This document shows, one piece after another, positions 9,701 through 21,113 of a stretch of DNA of 64,000 bases (positions are counted from its first letter, which is position 1; each line of letters opens with the position of its first letter). The notes below the pieces were generated by a model. It had not been told where the DNA came from and searched no databases. It worked only from the letters and a program-made list of their open reading frames with translations. The stretch covers positions 14,801,001 to 14,865,000 of the forward strand of contig NC_091669.1 of NCBI RefSeq assembly GCF_042453785.1, read 5' to 3'. Source of the DNA: Malus domestica (taxonomy: Eukaryota; Streptophyta; Magnoliopsida; Rosales; Rosaceae). The position numbers and the translations under genes are program-made.

Positions 9701-12601
9701 TGGGGCCTTAGGTGTAGGCCTTGAGGCTTCCCATAAATAACTAAACCAGTGCTCGAACACATCATATTTGTTCTCGTGATTGCAGGAGTTTTCTAACTAT
9801 TATACTTCTGATTACCCGAGTCCAAGAAGTAGAATGAACCCAAATAGGTGCCTTTGAGGGGCCTTAGGTGTAGGCCTTGAGGCTTCCCATCAGAGTTCAT
9901 TCTTATACTTAGACTCTTTAGATCGCAGAACGGAATGAATCCAAATGGATGCCTTTGTGGGGCCTTAGGTGCAGGCCTTGAGGCCCTTGAGGCTTTCCAT
10001 CAGAATCCATTCCATGCTCAAGCGTTCTATGGTAATCATGATATAATAGAAATAAAACTAGAGGGTAGGTCGATTACTTGTGCCCCAAGTAACTTCGGAC
10101 TTCTCGTTTATCAAGGACTGTCGTGGATGGGTTAAGTCCACATAAGGTTCTTTTTTATGCCTTGAGGCCAAGGACTTTTAACTGATCAGATTTACATGCC
10201 CGAGGGCTTAGGACTTGGATCTAGTTTGAACACTGAAGATATATTCAAATCGGATTCAAGTACTGAGAAAGCCTTTTAATAGTCATATTGCTAGAAATAA
10301 CTTGCATATAACTGGAAGTATACAACATATTGAAAAGACAAAAACAAAGCACAGAAGGTCGGGCAAGGTTAAACCTTATCGGGTAAGGTTGCTCGTCTTG
10401 CAGGTTCCTATCTTTGTAGTTTTGTCAAAGGTCTGAAAGCTTAGAGGGATAGAGAGAGAGAGAGATTACAAAAGATGAATCGATACTACAGCAAGGTTGA
10501 ACAAGGTAGCAGAGCTATTACAAAGGGTTGGAGAGAGGGTTATCCCGAAAGGGATGAAGGCTTGTCCCGAGAGGGATGAAGGCTGACTACAGCTTTGTTT
10601 TGAAGGCAAATCTGGCTTTGAGCAAAGTTTGTGCTTGCATCTGTTTGTTTGATTGAGTGTCCTTATTCCTGGTTTTTCTTTCTTCTTATATAGACAACTC
10701 GGCTTGGTCTTCTGTAGCAGCAGCCTTTGCCCGAATGTGGTGTGAGGATGATGACTCATCAACTATTTTACATGTGATGCCACCGTAAAGTGCTTTATGG
10801 GCTGTGTAGCTGATCAGTCCACACCACTTGGCCTTTGGGTAGGTAAGCAAGTGGTCTTCATGAGCTGCACTAAGTCAGAAAAGACCCTTTCTGCCTTGTG
10901 GGCTTTGACTGGGTTCTGGCTATCTTTCCCTTTGGGCCTCCTTTCGGGCCAGCTCCTTCCTTGAGCCTAAAGTTCAAGTTTTGATCCAAACAGACATAAA
11001 AGTGTTTTTCATTGTTAGAACCCGGGAAGTTACCTTCTCATCCGTTTAGAGTCGAAAAGCTTGTTTCATCATTTGGAAATGCTGTAGATGGAGTGTATGA
11101 GATCCACCATATGTTGCCAAAATCAAAATGTCAGGTATGACGGTGAGTTCCTGCACCAGATGTTTCTGATTTGTTTGTGCATTCTTTTGGTTGATTCGGG
11201 TTTTTCATATTCGTCACCTTGCCTACTTTGTAACTTGAGTAAAGGCAATATTATATATGATGGTGTTCAAGCTGACAACACGAAATCGTATTCTGTTGGG
11301 AGGTTTCGGCGAAAACATGATGAGCATATGCATTGTGGTGCTTCGTTCAAGTCATGTGTATATAATCCCCCTGTGGGTTGATTTTCATAGATTGACAAAT
11401 GCATCGTCGGATGTAATGGATTGGATATACAGTATTTTTGAATTTGGCTAGTTTCATGAATATGCATGTGTCCGAATTTCTATTTTTTTGCGTTGTTACT
11501 TTCTATCCCGTATGATCTGCTGATCTGTATTCAACAATGCTTTTTCGTGACTCTCATGTGGAAATTATTACTTGTGCAGGGAGATGTAAAGTTGAGATTC
11601 CCAGCAATGGGACTTCTTCTCGGCAATTCCTTAATGTTGACAACACCATTGGAAGCTTTGGCGGAAGCATGCGAGGCTGACGACTCGGGTTTCAGCATGC
11701 CTATACTGCTATTTGTAGCCCTTGTAGGGGCCACTGTTGGTGGTACGATTTTACTGGGTTTTTAAATTACCATTAATTCTGTTCCATTGGGTTTACATGC
11801 TTGCTTTTGAAACTTTTTTAAGTAGTTCTCTGTTGATTTTATTTGTTTCAACACTATCTTTATACTATAGCCATGTTGAGAAGTTTGTTGATAGTTTAGT
11901 GCTTCTATGATAGGCTTGGTTGCTCGGCAAAGGAAAGGAGAATTACAGCGAGTGAATGAACAGTTGCGTCAAATCAATCAATCTCTAAGGAGGCAAGCTA
12001 AGATCGAGTCATATGCTCCTAGTTTGAGTTATTCACCGATTGGTGCAAAAATACTACCGGAGAGTGAGGTGATAGTTGAGCCAAGGAAGCACGAGTTGAT
12101 TTCTCGACTGAAAGCTGGGAAGAATTTTTTGAGAAATCAAGAAACGGAGAAAGCACTAGATGAGTTTAAGACAGCTCTTGAGCTTGCCCAAAGTATGAAG
12201 GACCCAATTGAGGAAAAGAAGGCTGCAAGAGGTTTAGGTTCGTTTCTGATCCCCTTGTTCCATGAGCCTAATTTCTTAGCTTCAGAAGACAGTATCGACG
12301 ATGTTCAGCAGTTCCAACTGTGTTTGTCTAATTGAGCTGGCCTGTATATTGGAAATCCGTTCTGATTTTGTTTATTAATTGCCATTTGCTTCTGTCAGGA
12401 GCCTCACTGCAAAGATTGGGCAAGTACCGAGACGCTATTAAGTGCCATTCTATGGTGTTGGACATCTCCAAGCGAGAAGGAGAAGACTCAGGAAACACAG
12501 AAGCTTATGGAGCGATTGCTGATTGTTATACTGAGCTTGGAGATCTCGAGCGTGCAGGGAAGTTCTATGACAATTACATTGCGAGGTTGGAGTCCGACTG
12601 A
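725..12601 (+). CDS. FLU: FLU, chloroplast TPR regulator of tetrapyrrole synthesis
   Basis: Five exons, 725-827, 11019-11134, 11580-11742, 11914-12237 and 12399-12601, join in frame to 302 aa. Arabidopsis FLU has about 316. FLU is known to sit on plastid membranes and to bind glutamyl-tRNA reductase, stopping 5-aminolevulinate synthesis in the dark. Visible parts: a Ser-rich transit-like N-terminus, the TTPLEALAE segment (94-102), one hydrophobic segment (about 113-131), a charged Q/R-rich coiled coil (about 132-155), and three TPR units from about 170 to the end, with the conserved AYGAIADCYTELGDLE. The start is the first ATG of the exon-1 frame that gives a transit-like N-terminus. Intron 1 is 10,191 bp because it holds an LTR element (1361-10992); without it the intron would be about 0.55 kb. 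Splice sites and frame are intact, so the gene may still work. Similarity over the C-terminal two thirds makes the identity firm; the N-terminus is less conserved. Confidence 0.93.
1361..3005 (-). repeat. 3' LTR (element orientation), 1645 bp
   Basis: Begins TGTTCGCG and ends CCAAACA on the plus strand. It contains four dispersed copies of a ~38-bp core starting GGTGCCTTTGTGGGG or GATGCCTTTGTGGGG, at about 1560, 1730, 1881 and 1981. Each core lies between short inverted flanks. A short GA run is at about 2485. Confidence 0.95.
3006..3016 (-). other. Polypurine tract of the LTR element
   Basis: Read on the minus strand this is GAAGGGGGCAC directly before the LTR start TGTTTGG. That is where plus-strand DNA synthesis primes in LTR elements, and it supports the minus orientation. 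Confidence 0.8.
3071..3077 (+). promoter_or_regulatory. TATA box candidate of the antisense mobile-domain gene
   Basis: TATAAAA lies about 120 bp before the likely start codon at 3193, in the gap between LTR and ORF. Spacing and sequence suit a plant core promoter that would transcribe antisense to the retroelement. Confidence 0.5.
3193..7116 (+). pseudogene. Decayed plant mobile domain (aminotransferase-like) gene inside the LTR element
   Basis: The plus-strand gene is antisense to gag. The first part has features of the plant mobile domain (PF10536): the NGPIWMIQTWLQWYFPE segment near 4072 and FSSWWEDKW near 4620. It is broken by in-frame TAG codons at 3700 and 3952, a frame change before 4029 and a TGA at 4581. 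Downstream, short exons with good GT-AG sites run approximately 4857-5213, 5290-5399, 5471-5561, 5634-5777, 5849-6004, 6084-6192 and 6274-7116. The last encodes a long coiled coil. Such domains are known in plant TEs and in nuclear MAIN/MAIL proteins. Introns survive here because they are antisense to the RNA that is reverse transcribed. Exon borders are estimates. Confidence 0.75.
7117..7302. other. Tail-to-tail spacer between antisense gene and gag
   Basis: The mobile-domain gene (plus) and gag (minus) end here facing each other, 186 bp apart. The spacer is T/C-rich on the plus strand and shows no ORF. It presumably holds both 3' ends. Confidence 0.55.
7303..9281 (-). pseudogene. Ty3/gypsy-type gag polyprotein, interrupted
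   Basis: Three blocks read leftward. 9281-9051 is a Lys/Ser-rich leader beginning MSKKKSHQLGKK. 9054-7810 holds the retrotransposon gag domain (FLTFTGEDSSV... and FHEQFYRIKPELTINDL). 7806-7303 holds a Cys/His motif, C-x2-H-x4-H-x4-C around YCKVHYTFNH, followed by a segment of the DWIQDLIVKGKL type seen in Tat/Ogre gag. The first two blocks overlap in different frames at GAAGTGAGTAGG, which resembles a splice donor, so they may be joined by splicing or be frameshifted. A TAG at 7810-7812 separates blocks two and three in the same frame. No pol domains follow. This is a structural protein for particle assembly. Confidence 0.85.
9301..9319 (-). other. Primer-binding-site candidate of the LTR element
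   Basis: On the minus strand TGGCACGCCTGGTGGGATC begins six bases after the end of the LTR at 9326. A TGG start complementary to a tRNA CCA end is expected of a PBS. I do not assign the tRNA. Confidence 0.6.
9326..10992 (-). repeat. 5' LTR (element orientation), 1667 bp
   Basis: Matches the LTR at 1361-3005 with about 11 point differences by eye. The 22-bp length difference is a local tandem copy of GAGGGATGAAGG-containing sequence at about 10561. The promoter that drives the gag RNA should lie here. Confidence 0.95.
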
Positions 12602-13226
12602 ATCAGCTTCACCCAAAAGTTCTCTCTATTAGTTACAGAGTTATAGTGGCATATCACGAGAGGGTGTAAATGACTTGTCACCGGCACTAGCCTGCAGATC
12701 CCGGAACGTTTTGATTTTGTTTCGTGGTACAAGTAGTTTAATACAAAATGCCTTTGGTTGATCTGCCTACTCCGTCTAACCCCGTTTCTGTCGCTTTAGT
12801 TTGTAGAAAATGCTGAGTTTTGTATGCGAAGGTGACCGGTGAATCCAATAGCGATATTGCACAACTCGAAAATAGCTTTCGGCTAATAACAACCGAACAA
12901 GGGGTGTCGATTTTACTGTTATAATCAACGGTAGGCTCGTAGCCAAAACGATAAATGAAGAGACTGAGAACAGGTGTGAAAAACCCAACTTCCTCTAATA
13001 AATAACCACTCATCAGAACGCAGTCGAAAACAGATCATACATGTTACATACCCATACAGACAGCAAGCACATAAGGCAGGGTACGGTAACAACCTCACCG
13101 TCGCCGCTTAAGGGGGAGAAATAATGAAAAAGATTCCTAATGGGGTTTATAACTCAGATAACACCTGCACAATGCAGGAAATAGATTATATAGGTCGGGC
13201 CATTTAACAGATACCCTTATGTATTA
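12602..13226. other. 3' intergenic spacer between FLU and the UBP1-type gene
   Basis: The two genes converge here. The 625 bp should contain both 3' UTRs and polyadenylation sites. No ORF, repeat or RNA gene is supported. Confidence 0.6.
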
Positions 13227-16200
13227 CTACTGGTAGTACATGAGCTGCTGGGCAGCAGCAACATTCTGGAATCCACCGTCGTATATAGCTTGGCTTGCTC
13301 CAGCTGTGCCCATTCCCAATGCTGCCTGCTTAAGGGGATGCTGTCCCTGAGGGTGCATGAGGGAATGGACACCACCCATCTTGCTCATTGCCAGTTGCCG
13401 TTCATAGGCCAAAAGGTCGGTTGCAGAGAGGCCCGGCAAAGGTGCTGCTGCCACTGGCGGAGGGAGTGGGTTTGAAACTGTTCCTGGTGGAGTAGGCTTG
13501 CTACCCCAAGAACACTACATAATAAAGTCAACAGTCAATGCAGAGTCACAGAAAGAATAAACACTTGAACAGTAGACATGCATATGGATCTCTACGCGAT
13601 GTCCCAGGATGATCGACCAATCCAGTCCACTACTTTTGGTGTTAAGGTAATACTTAAATTTATAACAGCTCTAGTAGTAAGCATAGAAGCACACCTTTAT
13701 TTGTCTACCACACAAGATGGACTGAGTGTTTCCCATTTGAATAGCCAGAGCTGCCTCAGAGTGGGTATTGAATCTCACAAAACCAAAGCCCTTGTCACGC
13801 TGCAGCCGAACTTCCTCAATCACTCCAACACCAAGAGCATGAAAATGGCGATGCAGATCAAGCTGACTGACCTGTAAGAATAAGACCAATAAAATTTAAT
13901 GATACTGGAATTTCTATGATCCCCAAGTGGTGAAGATATTCATTTTATTCTCCACATCTTTTCCTCTTTCCAGAAATTAAAAACCACCAACTCAAGTTAA
14001 GAAGCAATCATAGTAGAAAATTCAAACTCAGTTCTGTGCCAAAAAAAACTTGTGTATCAATTCATATCCAAGGCATAGCAGAAAGTAATGTGTGTGACAG
14101 CACACGTTTGCACGGTCCAATAGAGAGAGAGAGAGAGAGAGAGGATTTCTTGCCTCTGGAGCAAGATTGCCCACGTAAACAGTAGTATACTGAGGGTTGT
14201 TCTCCGGAGCCTCACTGTTTGCCGTGTCCTTTCCATCTTCTGCACAATGAAAACAGAATATGAGTCCTGGGCAGAGGACTATCTTTTTACACAAAACAGA
14301 ATGTATAAGAAATTGCTACAAACCAAATTATTTTCCTCTCATTTTCCAGTCAAACTAGACATAACTTCTTTTGTGTTAGAAATGGGAAAAAACAAGTTTG
14401 AACACAGTGAGCTCACCTGATGTGCCATTTGTTAGTTCCACCACACTTTTAGCATCTGAACTCTGCTTGTCTTCATTGGCGGCAGCACCTTTTGTTGCCC
14501 AGTTGCAACGTATCTGTCTGCTGCCGAGCCACTTACCTGGATATCACAGCCAAAAAGATAGTTCAGAATATGGAGAGAAGGAATACAAAAGGGGAAGCCA
14601 GAACTATTGTACTTACCCCACATGCATTTTTTCAACAAACTTGTCAATAATTTTTAAATAGGAAGAAGAACATCATCCTTACCAGTTAAGTCATTGATCG
14701 CATTTTGAGCATCCTGAAAACAAAAGTGAGAGTGATGAGAATCAATTTAGTTACAAATCGACACACTTATAAAGGCAGAGGCTGGCTCTAAACTATTGAC
14801 TCTTTAGAAGAAAATTTGATGTCATTACATCAAGCCGTTACCTAAGTTCACTCATCCTAATCCCTTGCATTCAGTTACCAGTCCATCAGAAACTACCATT
14901 CAGACTCACAATAGATTATTAACAAAAAAGAATTCACCACACATTCCGAAAGATAAAAAATGTAAAATGTTCCACGAAAATACTACCTGTTGGATTCGGA
15001 ATGAGACAAACCCAAAGCCTCTTGAACGCCCCGTCTTCTGATCCCACATAACCCTTGCATCTCTAGAACCAACAAAACAATCTAATTAGGCATCTAAAGA
15101 ACACATAATGGATTACAATGTAAACTTAACAAATGTTAGCAGATGAACGTAAGACTTCCACATCTTAACTATTGGTCATCAGAGGTTTTATTAAAATATA
15201 TGAAACTAAGAATACCAGCACTCGAGAAGACACTTACGAACAACTGTTATAAACAGAGAAGCATGCAAATAATGTAGCATCAGTAACCTCAGGGCTGAGA
15301 TCACCGACAAAAATGTTGAAATGACCTGCACATCAGAAAGACAGTATTATAACTAACCTCAATGATAAATGCCAAAGCATCATTTAAATTGGTTCAAAGA
15401 AAGAAAAACGAAAACCAACCTGATGTATCCTCCCTCTGACCACTAGCATATGCCCAATTTACTTTGATAGGCTGCCCAAACCTGAAGATCACATATCAAA
15501 GATTTTAGAGAAAGTACAAATATAAGCAAACAAAATTAGCAAGGAGCATAATTAATATTTGTACTTACAGATGCCTGCCATTGAGAGACACTATTGCAAG
15601 AGCAGCTGATCTGCGATCAAAATAGTGAATGAACCCATAGGATGACTGCAGAAGGCAAAAAAAAAACAGAAATTATCAATTATATGATCACCATATGGTA
15701 GAATTGAGTTAGGCTCACAGTAAACTAGTTGAGTCCAGAAATTTTCATACGGCGAGAGGATTGTTGAACAGAGAACGGATAAAAAAACCGCAGACGAATA
15801 TGTGCACCGTTGCAAACTTACCTTTTCCTTTCTTATAAGTTTGCAACTTTCAACAGCACCAGTACTTGCAAAAACCTCTTGAAGAAGTGGTTCTGTCACC
15901 TGGGTATGGATGTTCCCCACGTACCTGAAATTTTTCAAAGTGAACAAAAGTTTAACAGAAAACATAGCGAGTGAAAGGGTTATTTTATGAGAAGGATGGG
16001 TAATTTCAGATACTTGAATTTTTTTATTACTTTAGTAAGATATAGCATGGCCAAATGCAAAGCAACCGTGGAAAAGATAAACTTATAATAAAGCTATTCA
16101 GTGAAGATAATAATATTAAGTCATCGACCAAGGGTACGATAATGCAGAGAAACAAAATAATTACATAAGCATAGAGGTGAAACAAATAAAAACGCAAAAT

Positions 16201-17336
16201 AAAAAGAAAGAAAAAATGTCTAGACAAACACTCACACACTGCGGCAAGTACTTGGATCAAAACCAGGAGGCAGATTTCCACTTGGGATTGGCTCTATCTG
16301 CAAAATAAAAATGTGAAAAAGAAAAGAAAATAAAGGAACCTAAAAAGCCAGAAGCAAAAAATAAAATAAACCTAAACCAAAAGAAACTAATTCCCTTGCT
16401 TATTTATCAACAAGATCACGAGTACTTCAACCTAACAGCAAAATCATTTGCACCGGAACCCAACAACGACAAACTAAAGTACTAGTGGTCCATCTGGGAA
16501 AAAATGCTTATGCAAGACAAACACATGGTGGGAAGGGAACTAAAGATAACCTAAAGTGCGACTCCTGTTAACTTTATCATAATTCTAAGACAGGGCCAAA
16601 TGAGTATTTGGTTTACTTCTATACCGATAACTGTTATCCGCAACTTACTGGAGGCTTGGAAATCACCACCAACCAAAGCACCAATGCACGAAAAAAACAA
16701 TTCGAAAAACCACAAAGTAATAAAACCGCTAATAGAGTCTCCTTTTTCTATTTTACATACCATTCCACTACGACAAAAAGATAACAAAAAGTGTCAAGAT
16801 GCAAACAGTTCTTCCCCATTTCAGAATTCTGAAAAAAAACAAAACGAAAAACTATTTTATTTTATCTTATTCAACACCAAATCGCAGAATCTGCGAGAAT
16901 CGAGCTCCGCTCAGCTCCGAAACAAAACACGAATGAGAGAAAACCCAAAAAGTAACAGCCCCGAGCTCATTTTTCACTACCGAGAAGCAATCAAAAACCA
17001 AAATTCAAAACTTTCCCACAAAAGGAGATTTCCCGAAAGCCCCTTCTTTCGGAATCGGTACTTCCGAAACACGAGAAGGAAGAGGAACTCAACTAACCCT
17101 AGCTTCCGTACTGCAATCACACACAAAGACAATCGGAGACGGAAGACCAAAACCAAAATCGAACCCGAAAACAGAATCGAGGCCGGAGGGCGGGAAATTG
17201 GAGCAGCAAGACAGAGAAAGAAAGGTCGAACCTGAGGAGGAGCTAAGAGGCCAGGGTGGTAGAGAGAATGCTGCTGGAGAAGAGCCTGCTGCATCAGAGC
17301 TTGTTGCTGCTGCTGCTTCAGCCTCTGGTGCTGCAT
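13227..17336 (-). CDS. UBP1B: UBP1-type oligouridylate-binding protein, three RRMs
   Basis: Twelve exons on the minus strand: 17336-17232, 16297-16236, 15924-15822, 15645-15569, 15481-15420, 15325-15238, 15062-14987, 14713-14683, 14536-14417, 14239-14154, 13871-13695, 13514-13227. They join in frame to 424 aa; Arabidopsis UBP1b is about 419. The N-terminus is Gln-rich (1-24). RRM1 (about 57-132) starts [13 protein letters not shown]2 (about 140-217) has FNIFVGDLS and RGFGFVSF, and RRM3 (about 261-330) has [10 protein letters not shown] and KGFGFVRF. The tail is Ala/Gly/Gln-rich and ends MYYQ. UBP1 proteins bind U-rich RNA in nucleus and cytoplasm and enter stress granules, related to TIA-1. 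All introns are GT-AG except intron 10, which is GC-AG (GAG|GCAAGA at 14153). Paralogue choice (1A, 1B or 1C) is uncertain. Confidence 0.94.
14120..14143. repeat. (GA)n microsatellite in intron 10 of the UBP1-type gene
   Basis: About ten GA units. On the transcript this is a CU tract that starts about ten bases inside the GC-type donor of intron 10. Confidence 0.9.
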
Positions 17337-17978
17337 TTCCTCCGTGATTCTCCGAGAAAGTCGGGGTTTTGCCGAGAGATTTGAGGGTTAGGGTTCCAGC
17401 AGGGAGGGCCTCTATCGAAAGAAAGAGAGGGATAGATGACTCCTGACAGAGAGAGAAGAAAAAGAAGACAAAAATGGCTATTGGGACTGATAACATCACT
17501 GAGCTGAATGAATTATTTGCCCCTTCCCCCTCACCATAATCTTTGCCGCGTGACACGTGGCCACTTTGTTTTTATGGATAAACTTGCTTAATTATGGATT
17601 AGGAAGTTAATAATGTTTTGATTAGGACTTGGTTGGGCTTTCCTAATGGGATTAGGCTTTGTGTCCAAAGACCACTCTAGCCCATTTTTGGTTAATTTGG
17701 ACCCTTCCCATTTTAAAGCCTCCTTTCAAAACTTGGTTAATTTGGATTTTTCTCTAGCCCAATATCCTTTTTATTTTTAAATTTTTTTCTCCATTTTAAG
17801 ATTTTAAGAAATAATAAATTGCGTTTTACGGTGGTGGCAGAAATTAAATTAACCATGTATATGCATTTCAACCCCCGCTGATTCTTCTCCCTAACAACTA
17901 TATAACTCATTTAACACTTTAACACTATAGCTCTACTATAAAATAGTTTTAAAAAATAAGTACGAAAATCTTTTATTG
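17337..17978. other. Promoter and upstream region of the UBP1-type gene
   Basis: The first 200 bp hold CT-rich 5' leader sequence. A G-box/ABRE-like site follows at 17554. Beyond about 17600 the DNA is AT-rich with no recognisable gene. Confidence 0.55.
17554..17559. promoter_or_regulatory. G-box (CACGTG) 218 bp upstream of the UBP1-type start
   Basis: GACACGTGGC is a strong ABRE/G-box form bound by bZIP and bHLH factors in plants. Its position is typical for a proximal promoter; its function here is inferred. Confidence 0.5.
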
Positions 17979-19380
17979 GTAACTATCAAGTAGAGTCCAA
18001 ATTACGTGGTAGTCACTTAAAAAAACTCTAATCCTAAATGAGCTAGGGCTATTTAAAATTTTCATTAAACGAGAACTAATCATCTGCATGCTTTAAAAAA
18101 AATGCTTTTTAAGAAGCATGGTAGATCTTACTTCTACTTTCCTTTACTTTTATACTGCCAATGACAATAGTCTTAAAAAAAAAATTCTTATTTACCAAAC
18201 ACATTTAATGTTCCAGATTTTTAAATATGCTATTTTTTTTTAAAGTACCACAATCTCAAACTTAACCCTTAAAGCATCTCCATATGAGATGTTAAAATGT
18301 CCAAATCAGTAATAACAGTAACAAAAGATAGCAATAATGTTTTTTAACCAATAAGCCAAATCTGATGTGACATGATATGAAATGACATCTCTCTCCTTTG
18401 CTGTCAAATTTGACAACACTTTCGTATTTAATTAATTATTAAATGTTTTTTTATTGGTTTAAAGCATTATCCATTTGTTTCTTTTCATTATCAATGCATT
18501 GTTTAAATATTTTTAGGATAATACTTGAGTACTCATTAGGAGTACCCAATTTACTCACTCTCTTAAGTGGCCCAACGAAATCATGACATGTGTAAGATAA
18601 ATTTTACTCACGTCCATACTGTTCTACCATCCAAATATACACTCCTCCCTTTAAGGACTAGTGCATTGTAAAAATTTTAAATTAATGATTTTATTTAAGG
18701 TATTGTTATTCACTTGCTAGTGAAAGTTCTTAGACAAATCTCGTATATAAGGAGTGTGGGAGCCAAAAATTGTTGCTCTACTAAACAAGCCATTAACACG
18801 GCAAACATGAGAAGTGGATCTACAATTGAGCACTTATGGAACATGGATAAATAGAAAGAGAGTGAGACCTGGAGCCCAAGACTTGAATGCCTATAAAAGG
18901 GTAATAATCCCATTAGTAGGGAGAAGGAAGGACGAGATTAATTTATGAAATATTGCAATCATTTTGAACAAAGACTGACTTGAGCATCATAATGTTTTAT
19001 TGTAGGTCCCCCTCCTCCTTCATTAAGGGCTAGCAAAGATGGTGTCTAAGGCTTCTCAGCGTGTTCAAGATTACTTGTTGGTGGAGAATTAGAGTACCTG
19101 AAAATTTACGCTCTAACAAGGAGTTTACTACCAGTTTATTTCCATATCCTTTATTATAAATATATCATTAAGAAAAGAAAAATGTTACGGAGACCATATT
19201 TTTAGTCCATATTTTATAGGTTATTATGTGGTGGTTGATAGTTGTATTAATTGCCACATCATGAGATTTACAAAATGTGGTTCTAACTTATGATCTCTCT
19301 AACATTTTCCTTAAATAAAAAAAGGGATATTCTAACTTTGAACTTGAATTCTTTCTACACTAATTAATAACTAAATTAGT
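17979..19380 (+). repeat. Old tandem duplication, copy A
   Basis: Matches copy B (19703-20393 continuing at 24809-25010) in order and orientation. Shared blocks include TATCAAGTAGA...TACGTGGTAGT near the left, TTAAGAAGCATGGTA, and a right part with ACATCATGAGATTTACAAAA-like sequence. Copy A lacks the Harbinger element and shows its empty site at about 19165-19185. About 18265-18650 has no counterpart in B. No coding sequence. Confidence 0.8.
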
Positions 19381-20682
19381 GTGATTTGACAAACATTTGA
19401 AGAATAAGGAGGCCATGTATGAAAGACAATTGAAGATAATCATATAGTTGATATGTCATTTCATCTCAGGTAAGATGTCATATATATGTAGCTCCAAGAT
19501 AAAAAGGTGTAAATGAGTGACCCACTTTATCGAAATCTAATGGAGTTATTAGTAAAGATGTGAAGTAGGGAAGTTGGCTATTCCCTACTTCGGTTTCGAC
19601 CAAGTGGACCTATTGGTCCATTATATTGCGAATCACAGTGTAAATAAAGCTCACTTCCACTCAACTTAACTCAATTTCTACAAGGTATGACCTGAGTTAA
19701 ATATCAAGTAGAATCCAAGTTACGTGGTAGTCGCTCAAATAATTCTAAACATAAATGAGCTAGGCTATACTTGCTTTTTAAAAATTTCATTAAATAAAGA
19801 CTGTTAACTTGCATGCTTTAATAAAAACAGTTTTTTTTTTTTAAGAAGCATGGTAAAATTATGCTTCTACTTTTCTATGTTTTTCTATTGCAAATGGCAA
19901 CCCCAAACACATTTGATGTCCCAATTTTTTTTAATAAATTGTTCTTTTTTAAGCACCACAACTCCAAACCAGTATTTAATGTCTGAACAAACTGTGTTAG
20001 GGGTGTGAAAGTTATGGGAGGCAAAGCCTAAACAATTTAGTGCACAAATTAATTAAAAATGCAAATAAAAAATTTAAACAAAGACGACCATAATAACTAA
20101 TTTGATGTGTATACATCAGTTGAGTTTGTTTTCTCAATAGATTAATAACGGGAGCATAGTATGTATTGATATCCTTAATTGTTGAATTTTTATCTGTTTA
20201 ATTATTAATTACACATTAAGTCAGTTCATCATATAATTCATGCTATAGACTAGTCCATTGTAAAATTTTCAGATTAATTATTTTGTTTAAGGTATTGTTC
20301 TTCACTTGTTGGTGAGAGATTTTAGGTAAATCTTGTATACAAGGAGTTTGATACCAATTGATTTCCATATCCTTATTATAAACACATCGTTGAGAGCAAG
20401 TCCACTGGAGGGCTTTTTGCCCAGCACCCAGCCGAAAAAAAGGGCCAGCCCCCAGTGAATCCCCTCTAGCCGAACCCAATTGACTGGCACCCAGCCCATG
20501 CCAGTCTCTAGCCCAGTCCAAAATTAACTGAGGTGTGGACCGGTCCATTTGACGCCAGCGTGGCGTCATACGGCATTTTAAATTTTTTTTGCACCAGACG
20601 CGCGAATGGGCGCGAGTGGCCGACAGGTTGGGCCCGCGCACAGACACACTCACTTCTCACCGGGGAGGCAACGTGGCGTGCT

Positions 20683-20925
20683 ATGTGCCGTTGGATTTCC
20701 AACGGCTAGTTTTTCTAGACCGTTGGATTTCCAACGGTAAAAAAAATTTAAATTTTACTTTTAAAATAGACCGTCCGATCACAGATCAACGGTTCACGTT
20801 TTTTCACAAAAAAGTAAAAAAATAATAAATAAAAAAAGGCCCAACGGTAAGAAATATGACCGTTGGCCAAGTGGCAACTCCCTAGCTCTTGGATTTGAAT
20901 ATTTTTCAAATCCAACGGTCCAGAT
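20683..20925. repeat. Left subterminal CCGTTGG repeats of the Harbinger element
   Basis: CCGTTGGATTT, its complement CCAACGG and close variants recur at least six times in both orientations, making small palindromes such as CCGTTGGATTTCCAACGG (twice). Subterminal repeats of this kind are known transposase-binding regions in DNA transposons; that role is inferred. Confidence 0.75.
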
Positions 20926-21113
20926 TAATTAACTCTATTAAAATTTATTAAAAATTATAAAAAATACAAAAAAATACAAAAAAAATTTAAAATGTTATTT
21001 TTTTTTCTATAAATACCTAACCCTCATCTTCAACCTTTACACCGCATTTCAATATTTTCTACACTTTCTATACTATCTACATTTCAATATTTTCTACACT
21101 TTGAGAGAAAAAA

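Larger units (their letters stand above)
1361..10992 (-). mobile_element. Non-autonomous Tat-like LTR retrotransposon (gag only) in FLU intron 1
   Basis: Two near-identical LTRs (1361-3005 and 9326-10992) start TG and end CA, flanked by the perfect 5-bp duplication GACAT (1356-1360 and 10993-10997). Orientation is minus: the gag ORFs run leftward, a polypurine tract abuts the left LTR and a TGGCACGCC primer-binding candidate abuts the right LTR. By eye the LTRs differ at about 11 substitutions plus one 22-bp tandem duplication at 10561-10582, so insertion is recent. No protease, reverse transcriptase, RNase H or integrase is seen; that space holds an antisense plant-mobile-domain gene. The layout LTR-PBS-gag-antisense gene-PPT-LTR fits a non-autonomous (TR-GAG-like) relative of Tat/Ogre Ty3 elements. 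Replication would need enzymes in trans. Confidence 0.92.

Noticed and set aside
11088..11381. ORFs overlapping FLU exon 2 and intron 2
   Set aside because: The frame crosses the splice donor at 11135; FLU exon 2 is read in another frame that joins its neighbours correctly.
16600..17235. Long plus-strand ORF of 211 codons
   Set aside because: It runs through intron 1 and exon 1 of the UBP1-type gene in antisense and is a low-complexity Lys/Asn/Arg frame.
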